Shown one piece after another: positions 33,549 to 43,266 of a stretch of 64,000 nt of DNA. Source of the stretch: Martinezella calliandrae (GTDB lineage Bacteria; Pseudomonadota; Alphaproteobacteria; Rhizobiales; Rhizobiaceae); assembly GCF_030272695.1 (NCBI RefSeq), contig NZ_JARFYN010000024.1, positions 1-64,000 on the forward strand, read 5' to 3'. Position 1 is the stretch's first letter. Every line of letters begins with the position of its first letter. The notes under the pieces were generated by a model that was not told the origin of the DNA, did no database searches, and worked only from the letters and a program-made list of their open reading frames with translations. The position numbers were made by a program, and so were the translations under genes.

Positions 33549-35681
33549 ATGACCTGCGTCCCCGATTTCGCTAACCTCGAATGGCAAGAGCCGAAAGCGT
33601 CTAAACCGAAAACCGACGCACCTTCATGGCAAACCCCGGAAGATATCGCCGTCAAGCGGGTCTACGACACGGCCGATCTTGCCGGCTTGAAATTCCTCGA
33701 CACCTATCCCGGCGCGGCCCCCTTTGTGCGCGGCCCCTACCCGACTATGTATGTCCAGCAACCCTGGACCATCCGCCAATATGCGGGTTTCTCCACTGCC
33801 GAGGAATCGAATGCCTTCTACCGCCGCAATCTCGCGGCCGGTCAGAAGGGCCTCTCGGTCGCCTTTGATCTTGCCACCCATCGCGGATATGACAGCGATC
33901 ATCCGCGCGTCGCCGGCGACGTGGGTATGGCCGGGGTGGCGATCGATTCCATTCTCGATATGCGCCAACTCTTCGATGGCATACCGCTTGGCGAAATGAG
34001 CGTGTCGATGACTATGAACGGCGCGGTGCTACCCGTGATGGCGCTCTATATCGTCGCCGCAGAGGAACAGGGCGTTTGCGAGGACAAGCTCTCCGGCACG
34101 ATCCAGAACGACATCCTCAAGGAGTTCATGGTCCGCAACACCTACATCTATCCGCCAGAGCCCTCGATGCGGATCGTTTCGGATATTTTCAGCTATACCA
34201 GCCAGCGCATGCCGAAATTCAACTCCATCTCGATTTCTGGCTATCACATGCAGGAGGCCGGTGCGACGGCGGACCTGGAGCTCGCCTATACAATAGCCGA
34301 CGGCATCGAATATGCCCGCGCCGGGGTAGCCGCGGGGCTCGATATCGACAGCTTCGCGCCGCGCCTCTCCTTTTTCTGGGCGGTCGGCATGAATTTCTTC
34401 ATGGAAGTCGCCAAAATGCGTGCAGCCCGTCTGATCTGGGCCGCATTGATGCAAAAGAACTTTGCGCCGAAGGATGAGAAATCGCTGGCGTTGCGGACCC
34501 ACTGCCAGACGTCCGGCTGGTCGTTGACGGCACAAGACCCGATGAACAACATCATCCGCACCATGGTCGAAGCCATGGCGGCGACGCAGGGCCACACGCA
34601 ATCCCTGCACACCAATTCCTTCGACGAAGCGCTTGCTCTACCGACGGACCACTCGGCCCGCATAGCCCGCAACACGCAGATCCTGCTGCAGAAAGAATCC
34701 GGTACGACCGAAATCATCGATCCCTGGGGCGGCTCAACCTACGTCGAGCGACTGACGCATGATTTGGCCGCTCGTGCGCTCACCCATATCGAAGAGGTCG
34801 AAGCGCTCGGCGGCATGGCGAAAGCAATCGAAAAGGGCATTCCGAAGCTGCGTATCGAAGAGGCGGCCGCCAAGACGCAGGCCCGCATCGACAGCGGCCA
34901 CCAGACCGTTGTTGGCGTCAATTTCTCACGACCGGAACAAGACATCGACGTCGACGTGCTGAAGGTGGACAACTCCGAGGTCCGCGCGCGGCAGCTCTCA
35001 AAACTCCAGCAGTTGAAGGGCACGCGCGAGACGGCGGCCGTGGAGACCGCGTTAGAGGCGCTGACCGACGCCGCGCGCAACGGCAGCGGCAATCTGTTGG
35101 ATTTCGCCGTCAAGGCGGCGCGAGCGAGAGCTACGGTCGGCGAGATTTCGCTGGCGCTGGAAAAGGCCTATGGCCGGCATGTCGCGGAGATCCGAACCAT
35201 ATCCGGCATCTATCGCAAGGAAGTCGGCATCGCCGATGCTCTCTTCAACAGGGCCGTCGCCAAAGTCGAAGCGTTCCGCAAGGCAAAGGGCGAAAAGCCG
35301 CGCATCCTCGTCGCGAAGATGGGGCAGGACGGCCATGATCGCGGCCAGAAGGTCATCGCCACTGCCTTCGCGGACCTGGGCTTCGAGGTCGTCGTAGGCG
35401 CGATGTTCCAGACGCCGGAAGAGGTCGCCGATCTCGCGGTTCGGGAAAGCGTTGACATCATTGGCGCCTCTTCGCTTGCTGCCGGCCATCTGACGTTGGT
35501 GCCGGAACTGAAGGAAGCGCTCACCCGCCGCCACGCTGGCAATATCCTCATCGCCGTGGGCGGCGTCATCCCGCCCCAGGATTTCGCAGCATTGGAAGCG
35601 GCCGGCGCCGACGCGATTTTTCCGCCGGGGACTGTTATCGCGGAAGCGGCAGCGGTGCTAATGGATCGGCTGATGCGCTAA
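33549..35681 (+). CDS. mutB: Methylmalonyl-CoA mutase large subunit
   Basis: A 710-residue B12-dependent mutase that converts (R)-methylmalonyl-CoA to succinyl-CoA, the last step of propionyl-CoA use from valine, isoleucine and odd-chain acids. The barrel has GPYPTMYVQQPWTIRQYAGF and MSVSMTMNGAVLP. The cobalamin domain has KMGQDGHDRGQKVIATAF (D-x-H-x-x-G), GASSLAAGH and GGVIPPQD. Full family length. In rhizobia this gene is also called bhbA. The MutB partner MeaB and the epimerase are not in the window. Confidence 0.95.
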   Translation: MTCVPDFANLEWQEPKASKPKTDAPSWQTPEDIAVKRVYDTADLAGLKFLDTYPGAAPFVRGPYPTMYVQQPWTIRQYAGFSTAEESNAFYRRNLAAGQKGLSVAFDLATHRGYDSDHPRVAGDVGMAGVAIDSILDMRQLFDGIPLGEMSVSMTMNGAVLPVMALYIVAAEEQGVCEDKLSGTIQNDILKEFMVRNTYIYPPEPSMRIVSDIFSYTSQRMPKFNSISISGYHMQEAGATADLELAYTIADGIEYARAGVAAGLDIDSFAPRLSFFWAVGMNFFMEVAKMRAARLIWAALMQKNFAPKDEKSLALRTHCQTSGWSLTAQDPMNNIIRTMVEAMAATQGHTQSLHTNSFDEALALPTDHSARIARNTQILLQKESGTTEIIDPWGGSTYVERLTHDLAARALTHIEEVEALGGMAKAIEKGIPKLRIEEAAAKTQARIDSGHQTVVGVNFSRPEQDIDVDVLKVDNSEVRARQLSKLQQLKGTRETAAVETALEALTDAARNGSGNLLDFAVKAARARATVGEISLALEKAYGRHVAEIRTISGIYRKEVGIADALFNRAVAKVEAFRKAKGEKPRILVAKMGQDGHDRGQKVIATAFADLGFEVVVGAMFQTPEEVADLAVRESVDIIGASSLAAGHLTLVPELKEALTRRHAGNILIAVGGVIPPQDFAALEAAGADAIFPPGTVIAEAAAVLMDRLMR

Positions 35682-35684
35682 CTC

Positions 35685-36692
35685 TTACGCAGCCACACTC
35701 CTGAAAAACTGGATGCTCTGTTCGATTTCTCCCTGCACCGCGGAATTGTGGCTGCCCTGAACCGTCGCCAGTTCTATCTTTACCCCACCGGCAAGGGCGC
35801 GTTTGGCGAGCAGCGCCAATCGGGGTTCGATGTTGGCCTCTTGGTTGGCGTGCATCACCTTCAAGGGGCATTTGAAGCTGTGGGCGTAGCAGATCGCCGA
35901 GCGCATCTGGAATTCGCGCGGGTTCTTTGCGTTGAAGCGGATATCCTCCGGATAACGATGGAAGAAGGCGAAGGCATCCGGATTACCTGACATAGGAGTG
36001 GCCGCGCGGAAGCGTTTGCTTGACATCGCCGCAAGCATCGCCAGCGTGCCGCCGACGCTGTGGCCGGCAAGGAACAGGCGGTGCGGATCAACGCCCGGCA
36101 GATGGCGCAGGCGATTGGATGCGGCCAGTACGTCCGCAACTTCGTCGTAGAAACCGGAGAAATTGCCCTTCTGGCCGTTTTCGCCACGCGTCGATGGTAT
36201 CATGACGACATAGCCGGCATCGATATAAGGCTTCATCAGCAGCCAGTGGCCCTGACCAATGGCGTTGCCGCCGTGCAGGAACAGCACCGCCGGCTTCGGC
36301 TTCGGCGTACGCTCATAGCGCGACACCCAAGCGACGAGCTCCAGTTCACCTCCCAAGCCGCTGCGATAGAAAATCTGTTCGGCGCCAGTGGGCGCGACCA
36401 GCGGTTCATATTTGTCAGGTGCCGGCCCCTTGTTCAGGAGATCGGTCCGAAACTTGTGGCGCTCCTTGGCATAATCACCGGTCAAAAGCGGCGGATCGGC
36501 TGGCGCGTCTGCAGGTTTAGCGGCCTTCGGATCCACGACATTGGTCTCGGTGGTCTTAGTCTCGGTCGCCTTGGCATCGAGGACCTTAGTTTCGGTAGCC
36601 TTAGCGATGTTGGGAGCTAACATTGTTACGGCAAGACCGGCAAGAACGGTACGGCGACTGGGGCGGAATGCGTTGTCTTCAGACCTTGTCAT
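35685..36692 (-). CDS. Alpha/beta hydrolase with Tat signal and repeat linker
   Basis: A 335-residue exported hydrolase. The N-terminus has RPSRRTVLAGLAVTMLAP (twin Arg, hydrophobic core, cut near IAKA). A low-complexity stretch of repeated ATETK/DPKAAKPADAP units follows (about 30-65). The catalytic domain has LFLHGGNAIGQG (oxyanion hole) and AGHSVGGTLAM (nucleophile Ser in G-H-S-V-G), as in dienelactone-hydrolase or S9-type esterases. His is in QGSHNSA. The ATG at 36692 is chosen for the signal. It converges with mutB, 3 bases apart. Substrate unknown. Confidence 0.8.
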   Translation of the reverse strand: MTRSEDNAFRPSRRTVLAGLAVTMLAPNIAKATETKVLDAKATETKTTETNVVDPKAAKPADAPADPPLLTGDYAKERHKFRTDLLNKGPAPDKYEPLVAPTGAEQIFYRSGLGGELELVAWVSRYERTPKPKPAVLFLHGGNAIGQGHWLLMKPYIDAGYVVMIPSTRGENGQKGNFSGFYDEVADVLAASNRLRHLPGVDPHRLFLAGHSVGGTLAMLAAMSSKRFRAATPMSGNPDAFAFFHRYPEDIRFNAKNPREFQMRSAICYAHSFKCPLKVMHANQEANIEPRLALLAKRALAGGVKIELATVQGSHNSAVQGEIEQSIQFFRSVAA

Positions 36693-36781
36693 ATGCTTTG
36701 TCCAAGTATGCCCGGCGAATCGAAATCTGCACGGGTTGAAAGGCGCCGCCAATTCACATTGTGGTGAGGAATCAACCTAGC

Positions 36782-38419
36782 CTATTCATCAACAGCGGGA
36801 GCCTTCGCGTCAATTAGCGCCACCAAATTTTCCAACCGATCCGCCTCATAGGGCGGCTTGTCGGGTCTCAGACGAGCAATTCGCGGAAAACGCATGGCGA
36901 CACCGGATTTGTGGCGCGTCGAACGGTTAATTCCTTCGAAGGCAATTTCGAGAACAAAGCCGAAATCGCGATCCGCCCTGACCGCTCTCACCGGGCCAAA
37001 ACGATCGATGGTATTGTCGCGCACAAACTTGTCGAGCACTTCCAGCTCGGCATCTGTGAAGCCAAAATAGGCTTTGCCGACCGGCACCAGTTGTTCGCCC
37101 TCCGGTGTCATCGACCAGACGCCGAAGGTGAAATCGGAATAATAGCTCGAACGTTTGCCATGGCCGCGCTGGGCATACATCAGCACCGCATCGACATTGT
37201 ACGGATCACGTTTCCATTTGAACCACGGCCCCTTTGCGCGACCGGCGAGATAAGCGCTATCGCGGCGCTTGATCATGACGCCTTCGATAACGGGATCGGG
37301 CGGAGAGGAACGCAATTCGTCCAATTCCTCCCAGGAGGTAAAATCGACCAGCGGCGAGAGATCGAAACGATCGCGGGGTGCGGCCTCGATGATCTCCATC
37401 AGCCGCCGGCGCCGGTCGATAAAGCCGCGGCCACGGACGTCCTCTTGGCCATCGAACAGCAGATCATAGGCACGGATGAAGGCGGGATATTCCTCCAGCA
37501 TCTTCGCCGTCACCGTCTTGCGGTTCAGCCGCTGCTGCAGGTCGGAGAAGGTACGCGTCGGGCTGTTGGAGCGCGCCGTACCGCCGATCAGCAATTCGCC
37601 GTCGACCACGCCCTCGAAGCTCAAAGCGTCGACGATATCCGGGAAAGCGCCGGATATATCGTCACCAGAGCGGGAATAAAGCTTGCTCGTCGCAGCCGCT
37701 CGCGAAAGCTGGACGCGGATACCGTCCCATTTCCACTCGGCCGCATAGTCCAAGGGATCGAGTCCACTGAGATCGCCAGGCTCGACTGGATTGGCGAGCA
37801 TGACGGAATGAAAGATCGCCGGCGTCGCCAGCACAGGCTTGTCACTACTGCCTTCCAGCCATTGGAACAGGCTTTCATAAGGGGGCTGTAGTCCATGCCA
37901 CAGCGTTTCGATCTCGGTCACGTCCTTGCCGCTCAGCTCCGCCAAAGCCTGCTTGGCAAGCCGCGCCGACACGCCGATGCGCAGCGCGCCGGTGGTAAGC
38001 TTCAGAAAGGCAAAACGGCCTGACGTGTCCAGCCGGTCGAGCAGGTCGCGAACGAAACTGCGCACTTCCGTACGCCCCAGCGCATTCATCCGGCGCACGA
38101 CGTCGCCGAGCTTCGGCTGCTCGCCCGCCGGGCGAACGATATCGCTTTCCTTGTCCCAGACCAGCGAGATCGTCTCGGCGAGATCACCGACATAATCGTA
38201 AGAATAGCGAAACAGCACCTCGTCCATGCGTTCTAGCACGAGGTCGCGCAGCATGGCGGGCTTGACGTTGCGTACTTCCAGCGTACCCGCGATTGCAGCA
38301 AGACCGTATCCGCGATCCGGGTCGGGCGTATCGCTGAAATAGTCGGTGAGCAGTTTCAGCTTGCCATTGCGGCTCGGCGTCAGCACCAGTCGATCGAGGA
38401 GGTCTGCGAAGGCTTTCAT
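36782..38419 (-). CDS. ATP-dependent DNA ligase
   Basis: A 545-residue ATP-type DNA ligase of the bacterial 'ligase-associated' DNA repair group. The catalytic lysine is in AEWKWDGIRVQLSR near residue 235. Other motifs are SRSGDDISGAFPDI (motif Ia), the YDLLFDGQEDVRG block (motif III) and GVMIKRRDSAYLAGRAKGPWFKWKRDP (IV-V). Its ATG overlaps the exonuclease stop by one base (TGATG), so the two are translated together. The helicase (Lhr) and endonuclease (PdeM) that normally follow are not here. Confidence 0.92.
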   Translation of the reverse strand: MKAFADLLDRLVLTPSRNGKLKLLTDYFSDTPDPDRGYGLAAIAGTLEVRNVKPAMLRDLVLERMDEVLFRYSYDYVGDLAETISLVWDKESDIVRPAGEQPKLGDVVRRMNALGRTEVRSFVRDLLDRLDTSGRFAFLKLTTGALRIGVSARLAKQALAELSGKDVTEIETLWHGLQPPYESLFQWLEGSSDKPVLATPAIFHSVMLANPVEPGDLSGLDPLDYAAEWKWDGIRVQLSRAAATSKLYSRSGDDISGAFPDIVDALSFEGVVDGELLIGGTARSNSPTRTFSDLQQRLNRKTVTAKMLEEYPAFIRAYDLLFDGQEDVRGRGFIDRRRRLMEIIEAAPRDRFDLSPLVDFTSWEELDELRSSPPDPVIEGVMIKRRDSAYLAGRAKGPWFKWKRDPYNVDAVLMYAQRGHGKRSSYYSDFTFGVWSMTPEGEQLVPVGKAYFGFTDAELEVLDKFVRDNTIDRFGPVRAVRADRDFGFVLEIAFEGINRSTRHKSGVAMRFPRIARLRPDKPPYEADRLENLVALIDAKAPAVDE

Positions 38420-39429
38420 CAGTCGCCCTCGTCTTCATAGCCGATTAGATGCAGAGGTTTGGCCGAGATGCCTTGCAATTCGCACCAGCGCACCAGGGCT
38501 TCTTCGCGGCCGTGGGTGACCCAGACTTCGCGCGGGTTCAACTCCGAAATGGTCTCCGTCAGCTCCGGCCAATCACAATGATCCGAAATGACCAGCGGCA
38601 GCTCGACGCCGAGCTGCTTGGCGCGCTGGCGCACCATCATCCAGCCCGACGCGAAGGCGGGCAGCGGGTCATGGAACCGCCGCGCCCAGCGGTCTTGGAA
38701 AGCGGAGGGCGGCCCGACGACGACTGCACCCTTGAAGATCGACTGATCCCGGCTTTCGATCGTTGCCGGCAATAACTCGCCGAGAGCGATGCCCTGCCCC
38801 GCATAGTAGCGGCACAAGCTCTCCAGCGCGCCGTGAATATAGATTGGCTTGTCATAGCCGGCATCGCGCAGCAACCGGATGACACGCTGCGCCTTGCCGA
38901 GCGCATAGGCGCCAATGAGATGGGTGCGCTCCGGAAATCGCCTGAGCGATGCAAGCAGCTTTTTGGTTTCGTCCATCGGATCGGGATGATGAAACACCGG
39001 CAGTCCGAACGTCGCCTCGGTAATGAAGACATCGCAGGCAACAGGGACGTATGCCGCGCAGGTCGGGTCCGGCCGCCGCTTGTAATCGCCGGATACGACG
39101 ATGCGTAACCCATCCTTCTCCACTGCGATCTGCGCAGAACCGAGCACGTGACCAGCCGGATGAAACCGTACCCGCACGCCATTGATCGTCAGCTGCTCGC
39201 CGAAACCGACGGCCTGTTCGGATCCGGCAAACCCGTCACCACAGCGTATCCGCATGATGTCCAGCGTCTGGCGCGTGGCAAGCACTCGACCATGGCCGGC
39301 GCGGGCATGATCGGAATGGCCATGCGTCACCAGCGCCCGCTCAACCGGTCGCACGGGATCGACATAAAAGCCGCCGATCGGACAGAACAGCCCTTCAGGC
39401 GCGGGATAAAGCAGTTGATCTGGTCTCAT
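38419..39429 (-). CDS. Ligase-associated DNA exonuclease, MBL fold
   Basis: A 336-residue metallo-beta-lactamase/beta-CASP nuclease, the usual partner of the adjacent DNA ligase. The metal motif is VTHGHSDHARAGHG. HPAGHVLGSAQIAV and VSGDYKRRPD follow in order, then the late ISDHCDWPEL and VTHGREEALVRW. It likely trims DNA ends for the ligase. Minus-strand neighbour upstream is a nitrilase, an unrelated gene. Cytosolic. Confidence 0.92.
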   Translation of the reverse strand: MRPDQLLYPAPEGLFCPIGGFYVDPVRPVERALVTHGHSDHARAGHGRVLATRQTLDIMRIRCGDGFAGSEQAVGFGEQLTINGVRVRFHPAGHVLGSAQIAVEKDGLRIVVSGDYKRRPDPTCAAYVPVACDVFITEATFGLPVFHHPDPMDETKKLLASLRRFPERTHLIGAYALGKAQRVIRLLRDAGYDKPIYIHGALESLCRYYAGQGIALGELLPATIESRDQSIFKGAVVVGPPSAFQDRWARRFHDPLPAFASGWMMVRQRAKQLGVELPLVISDHCDWPELTETISELNPREVWVTHGREEALVRWCELQGISAKPLHLIGYEDEGD

Positions 39430-39457
39430 AAGGCAAAGGATAGCGTGATTTGTGCAA

Positions 39458-40228
39458 TTATGTAGCGATCATTGGGGCTTTTTGATCGAATCCGCGTTCT
39501 GGCTGTCGATCAGGCAAATCAAAGACGAGGACATCTTCGCTATGCGGCTTCGCCTTTGCCACGACAACACCGTTCGGATCGACGATCGCGCTGCTACCGT
39601 AGCTGAACCAGCCATCATCATTGCTACCGATAACGTCTGATGCAATGACCCAACATCTAGTATGCTTAGCGCATATTTGCAGGCCCGATATTCCCGGCTG
39701 GTGCCACTTTTCCGCCTTGCGAGGCCGCAGCATCAGATTGATGGGGTTGCAGATCAGCCCAGCGCCATTTCTGGCGAGACGAGTCGAGGTATAAGGGTAT
39801 CTCAAATCGGCGCAGATATTGATGCCAAAGCGCCAATCGCCCAGCGTCCAAACTGGAAAATCAGTTCCGGGTGTGCAGCCGCTTTCCTGCGGATGCGCCT
39901 TGGCGTAGACCCCATCTATCCGCCCGGCCCTGACGACGATCGCGCTGTTGTAGATCGACTCTCCTCGCCGCTCGAAAAGGCCGATGATCGCGGTTGTCTT
40001 CTCTAACGCGCATCGGCCGACTAGGGTATTCAAGGCAGGATCATCGAGAGATAGTGCGCGCCGCCTGGCAGTTGCCGCTTTGTAGCTATGTCCCTGAAGA
40101 TAGCATTCGGGGAAAAGCGCGAGATCGATGCCTTGCTCGTCCGCCCATGCCAGGTCGCGCGCAAGTACATCCGCGACCTTATCGACGGCATCGAATATTG
40201 CTAGACGTTGAAAGGCTGCAACCCGCAT
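39458..40228 (-). CDS. Carbon-nitrogen hydrolase (nitrilase superfamily)
   Basis: A 256-residue nitrilase-fold hydrolase that cleaves amide or nitrile C-N bonds. The Glu-Lys-Cys triad is visible: Glu in LALFPECYLQG, Lys in DGVYAKAHPQE and Cys in FGINICADLRYP. Length and order fit the family's omega-amidase/carbamoyl-type branches; substrate not predictable. It precedes the exonuclease gene by 28 bases, and may share its transcript by position only. Confidence 0.87.
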   Translation of the reverse strand: MRVAAFQRLAIFDAVDKVADVLARDLAWADEQGIDLALFPECYLQGHSYKAATARRRALSLDDPALNTLVGRCALEKTTAIIGLFERRGESIYNSAIVVRAGRIDGVYAKAHPQESGCTPGTDFPVWTLGDWRFGINICADLRYPYTSTRLARNGAGLICNPINLMLRPRKAEKWHQPGISGLQICAKHTRCWVIASDVIGSNDDGWFSYGSSAIVDPNGVVVAKAKPHSEDVLVFDLPDRQPERGFDQKAPMIAT

Positions 40229-40280
40229 ATCGAAGGACTAGCACGGTTCCTGAGTCGCCCACAGCGCGAAACCCGCTCCA

Positions 40281-40853
40281 CTATTGCATCATCCGTTCGA
40301 ACCGTCGATCCGGCACCAGCCATATGCAGGCGACGATGAAATAGATTCCGAGGGAGATGAATGGGTTAATAGCGGCAAGTATGATCGAGAGGATGTAAAG
40401 GCAGACGGAAAGTGTGGCCTTACGATCCGAACCGAGCGTTTTGGCGAAATCTGAATCCCTGCCATGCACGCGGATCAGCATCAGGCTGAGGATGTAATAG
40501 GCGACACCGCACATCAGCAAGATGAAGCCATAAACCATCACGGGAGTCATGGCGAAGTTGTTTTCGTCCATCCAGCCGGTGGCGAAGGGCATCAATGACA
40601 GCCAGAAAAGCAGATGCAGATTGGCCCAAAGCACGCCGCCCCTGACATGCTTCACCGCCTGGAACATATGATGGTGGTTGTTCCAGTAGATGCCGACATA
40701 AATGAAGCTCAGCACATAGGAAAGCAGTGTCGGGATCAGCGGCACGAGCGCCTGCAGCCCCTCGCCGTGCGGCGTTTTCAATTCCAGTACCATGATGGTG
40801 ATGATGATGGCGATCACGCCATCGGAAAAGGCCTCGATGCGCCCCTTGCCCAT
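40281..40853 (-). CDS. TMEM175-type potassium channel (DUF1211)
   Basis: A 190-residue membrane protein. MGKGRIEAFSDGVIAIIITIMVLEL carries the R-x-x-x-FSD motif on helix 1 that marks bacterial TMEM175 potassium channels. About six hydrophobic segments follow. It should form a tetrameric K(+)-leak channel in the inner membrane. The frame is open to 40964, but the FSD motif fixes the ATG at 40853, with GGGGAAG upstream. Confidence 0.88.
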   Translation of the reverse strand: MGKGRIEAFSDGVIAIIITIMVLELKTPHGEGLQALVPLIPTLLSYVLSFIYVGIYWNNHHHMFQAVKHVRGGVLWANLHLLFWLSLMPFATGWMDENNFAMTPVMVYGFILLMCGVAYYILSLMLIRVHGRDSDFAKTLGSDRKATLSVCLYILSIILAAINPFISLGIYFIVACIWLVPDRRFERMMQ

Positions 40854-40947
40854 AAATCGGCTTCCCCTCTTCTTCGCGTGGACCCCAATATGGAATCGAC
40901 TCCAGGGCCAGCGCAGGGAGGCAGGATTACAGCAGATACGGATGTGT

Positions 40948-43266
40948 TCAAGCAAGGCGGTCACAGGTACTTGTTAGAAGCATCGCGATCTCCCCGGCTC
41001 CGACTGGACGCGAGAAATAGAAACCCTGGGCGTCGTGGCATCGGCTCACGCGCAGGAATTCGAGCTGCTCGTCCGTCTCCACCCCTTCCGCGACGACGGC
41101 GAGGCGCAGCCGGCGCGCGAGCGAGATGACGGCGGAGGCGATGGCGACGGTCGTCTCGTCGCGTGGCAACGCCTCGACGAAGGAGCGATCCATTTTGAGA
41201 CGGTCGAAGGGGAAAGTCTTCAGCGCCGCCAAGCTGGAATAGCCGGTGCCGAAATCGTCGATTGACAGGCGCACACCAAGCGCCTTCAGTGCCAGCATCA
41301 CATGCAAGGCGCGCGGCACGTCATGCATCAGCGTGCTTTCGGTCAACTCCAACTCCAGCCATTGCGGGCCGAGACCGCTTGCCTCTAGTGCTTCGGTGAC
41401 ATGGGCGGCAAGCGCCGGATCGCTGAACTGCCGGGCCGAAACATTGACGGCGATCGTGACCGGGGGCAGGCCCATCACCTGCCACTCCTTGGCCTGCCGG
41501 CAGGCCTCGTTGAGCACGAACAAGCCGAGCGGAATGATCAGCCCAGATTCTTCCGCCAGCGGGATGAATTGGCCAGGAGGCAATATGCCATGACGCGGAT
41601 GCCGCCAACGCACCAGCGCTTCTACGCCGACGATATGGCCGCTCGCGACATCCACCTGCGGCTGGTATTCCACGAAGAACTGATTGGCGCCGATGGCGTT
41701 GCGCAATTCCTCCTGCTCGCTCAACGGCATGACACCCGCCGCGTTCGGCTTATGGGTATGATACTGCAGCCGATTGCGGCCATGCTCCTTGGCCTTGTAC
41801 ATGGCCGCATCCGCGCAGGCGATCAGCTCCTCGGGCGTCTCGCCGTCGGCGGGAAACGCCGCGACGCCGATGCTGCTTGTCACGGAAACCTCAATATCTC
41901 CGATTACCACCGGCTGCGTAATCGCTTTTTGCAGCTCACGCAGTCGGCGCGTGATGCCGGTGTCGTGCCGCGACTGGTGGACGAAGACCAGCAGGAATTC
42001 GTCGCCGCCAAGGCGCACCACCATGTCGGAGGCCCGCAGGCTGTCGACCATACGCGTCGTCAGCTCCTTCAACAGCTCATCGCCGGCGCTGTGGCCGCGG
42101 CTGTCATTGACTTGCTTGAAATTGTCGAGATCGACATAGGCGACCGTCACCTTGCGGCCATTGCGCCGGGCCTTGAACAGGATCTTCGCCATGTTCTCCT
42201 TGAGAAAGGCGCGGTTCGGCAGACCGGTCAGATCGTCGTGGTGAGCCATGAAATAAATGCGATCTTCGGCCCGCTTGCGCTCGACGGCGATGCCAGCGAT
42301 GTGGGTCGACATGGCGATCAGCTCCATCTCCCGTTCAGTCGGCTCGCGCACAGTGCTGGAATAGAGCCCGAAAGTGCCAAGCACGTTGCCCTGCGAGGTC
42401 TTGATCGGCGTCGACCAACAGGAACGCAGATCGAATTGCGCGGCAAGCCCGCGAAAATCCTCCCAGAGGAGGTCAGTCTGCGTGTCGTTGACGAAAACCG
42501 GCTTGCCGCGCCAGGCGGCGGTCCCGCACGAGCCGACTTTCGGGCCGATGGCAATACCATCGATCAAGCGGCTGTAGGCGGCAGGCAAATTGGGCGCGGC
42601 GCCATGGGACAGATGTATGCCTTCGTGATCCAACAGCAGCACCGACCCTTTGATGTCGGCCATTTGGTCTTCAACCATCAATACCAGAGCCTCGAGGATC
42701 ATCTCCAGAGGCTCGCTCTTGGCGATCATTTCCAATAGCTCGGCCTGGCTACGGCGCAGATGCTCCTGGCGTTTGCGCTCAGTGATATCGCGCGAGGTGC
42801 AGATCAGACCGATCACCTCACCATGGCCGTTGCGTAGTGGTAACTTCGAGGTCAGCCGATAGTTCGGGTTACCACCGCTCGCGGAGGGAATGACCTCCTC
42901 CATATCGATCCGCGGCTTGCCGGTGGCGATGATTTCCTGCTCGATATGGTAGTATTTCGTCGCTCGATCCAGCGGTATCAAATCGAAATCGGTCTTGCCA
43001 GTGAGCGCACTTGCTCTTTCCAATCCGAGACTTTTTGCCGTGGCGGCATTGGCGAAGACGAAGCGGCTTTCGCGATCCTTGACGAAGAGAAAATCCGGCA
43101 GTTCATGCACGATCGCCTTGAGGCGCAGTTGCTCGATGCCATCGGCGACGTGGTGCGCGTTCGCGGCCATCAGCGCCTCCGTCGCAGCCAACAGACGCTC
43201 CGTCTCGATATCGAGCGTCCGACCGCGCTCGCCTGTCCGCGCGTGCTGAAGGGCCGGCTTATTCAT
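40948..43266 (-). CDS. PAS-GAF-GGDEF-EAL cyclic-di-GMP protein
   Basis: A 772-residue signalling protein. A PAS domain is at about 50-165 (LPDFLFVKDRESRFVFANAA ... TSRDITERKRQEH). A GAF domain is at about 180-330 (GPKVGSCGTAAWRGKPVFVND). The GGDEF domain (about 345-505) has the intact active site RLGGDEFLLVF. The EAL domain (about 525-765) has VGVEALVRW and DDFGTGYSSLAALKTFPFDRLKMDRSFV. Both catalytic signatures are kept, so it could make and break c-di-GMP. No transmembrane segment. The frame is open to 43608; GGGAG fits the ATG at 43266. Confidence 0.92.
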   Translation of the reverse strand: MNKPALQHARTGERGRTLDIETERLLAATEALMAANAHHVADGIEQLRLKAIVHELPDFLFVKDRESRFVFANAATAKSLGLERASALTGKTDFDLIPLDRATKYYHIEQEIIATGKPRIDMEEVIPSASGGNPNYRLTSKLPLRNGHGEVIGLICTSRDITERKRQEHLRRSQAELLEMIAKSEPLEMILEALVLMVEDQMADIKGSVLLLDHEGIHLSHGAAPNLPAAYSRLIDGIAIGPKVGSCGTAAWRGKPVFVNDTQTDLLWEDFRGLAAQFDLRSCWSTPIKTSQGNVLGTFGLYSSTVREPTEREMELIAMSTHIAGIAVERKRAEDRIYFMAHHDDLTGLPNRAFLKENMAKILFKARRNGRKVTVAYVDLDNFKQVNDSRGHSAGDELLKELTTRMVDSLRASDMVVRLGGDEFLLVFVHQSRHDTGITRRLRELQKAITQPVVIGDIEVSVTSSIGVAAFPADGETPEELIACADAAMYKAKEHGRNRLQYHTHKPNAAGVMPLSEQEELRNAIGANQFFVEYQPQVDVASGHIVGVEALVRWRHPRHGILPPGQFIPLAEESGLIIPLGLFVLNEACRQAKEWQVMGLPPVTIAVNVSARQFSDPALAAHVTEALEASGLGPQWLELELTESTLMHDVPRALHVMLALKALGVRLSIDDFGTGYSSLAALKTFPFDRLKMDRSFVEALPRDETTVAIASAVISLARRLRLAVVAEGVETDEQLEFLRVSRCHDAQGFYFSRPVGAGEIAMLLTSTCDRLA

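Noticed and set aside
41401..42738. 445-codon plus-strand frame
   Set aside because: Antisense of the PAS-GAF-GGDEF-EAL gene, whose motifs are intact on the minus strand; a by-product of high GC.
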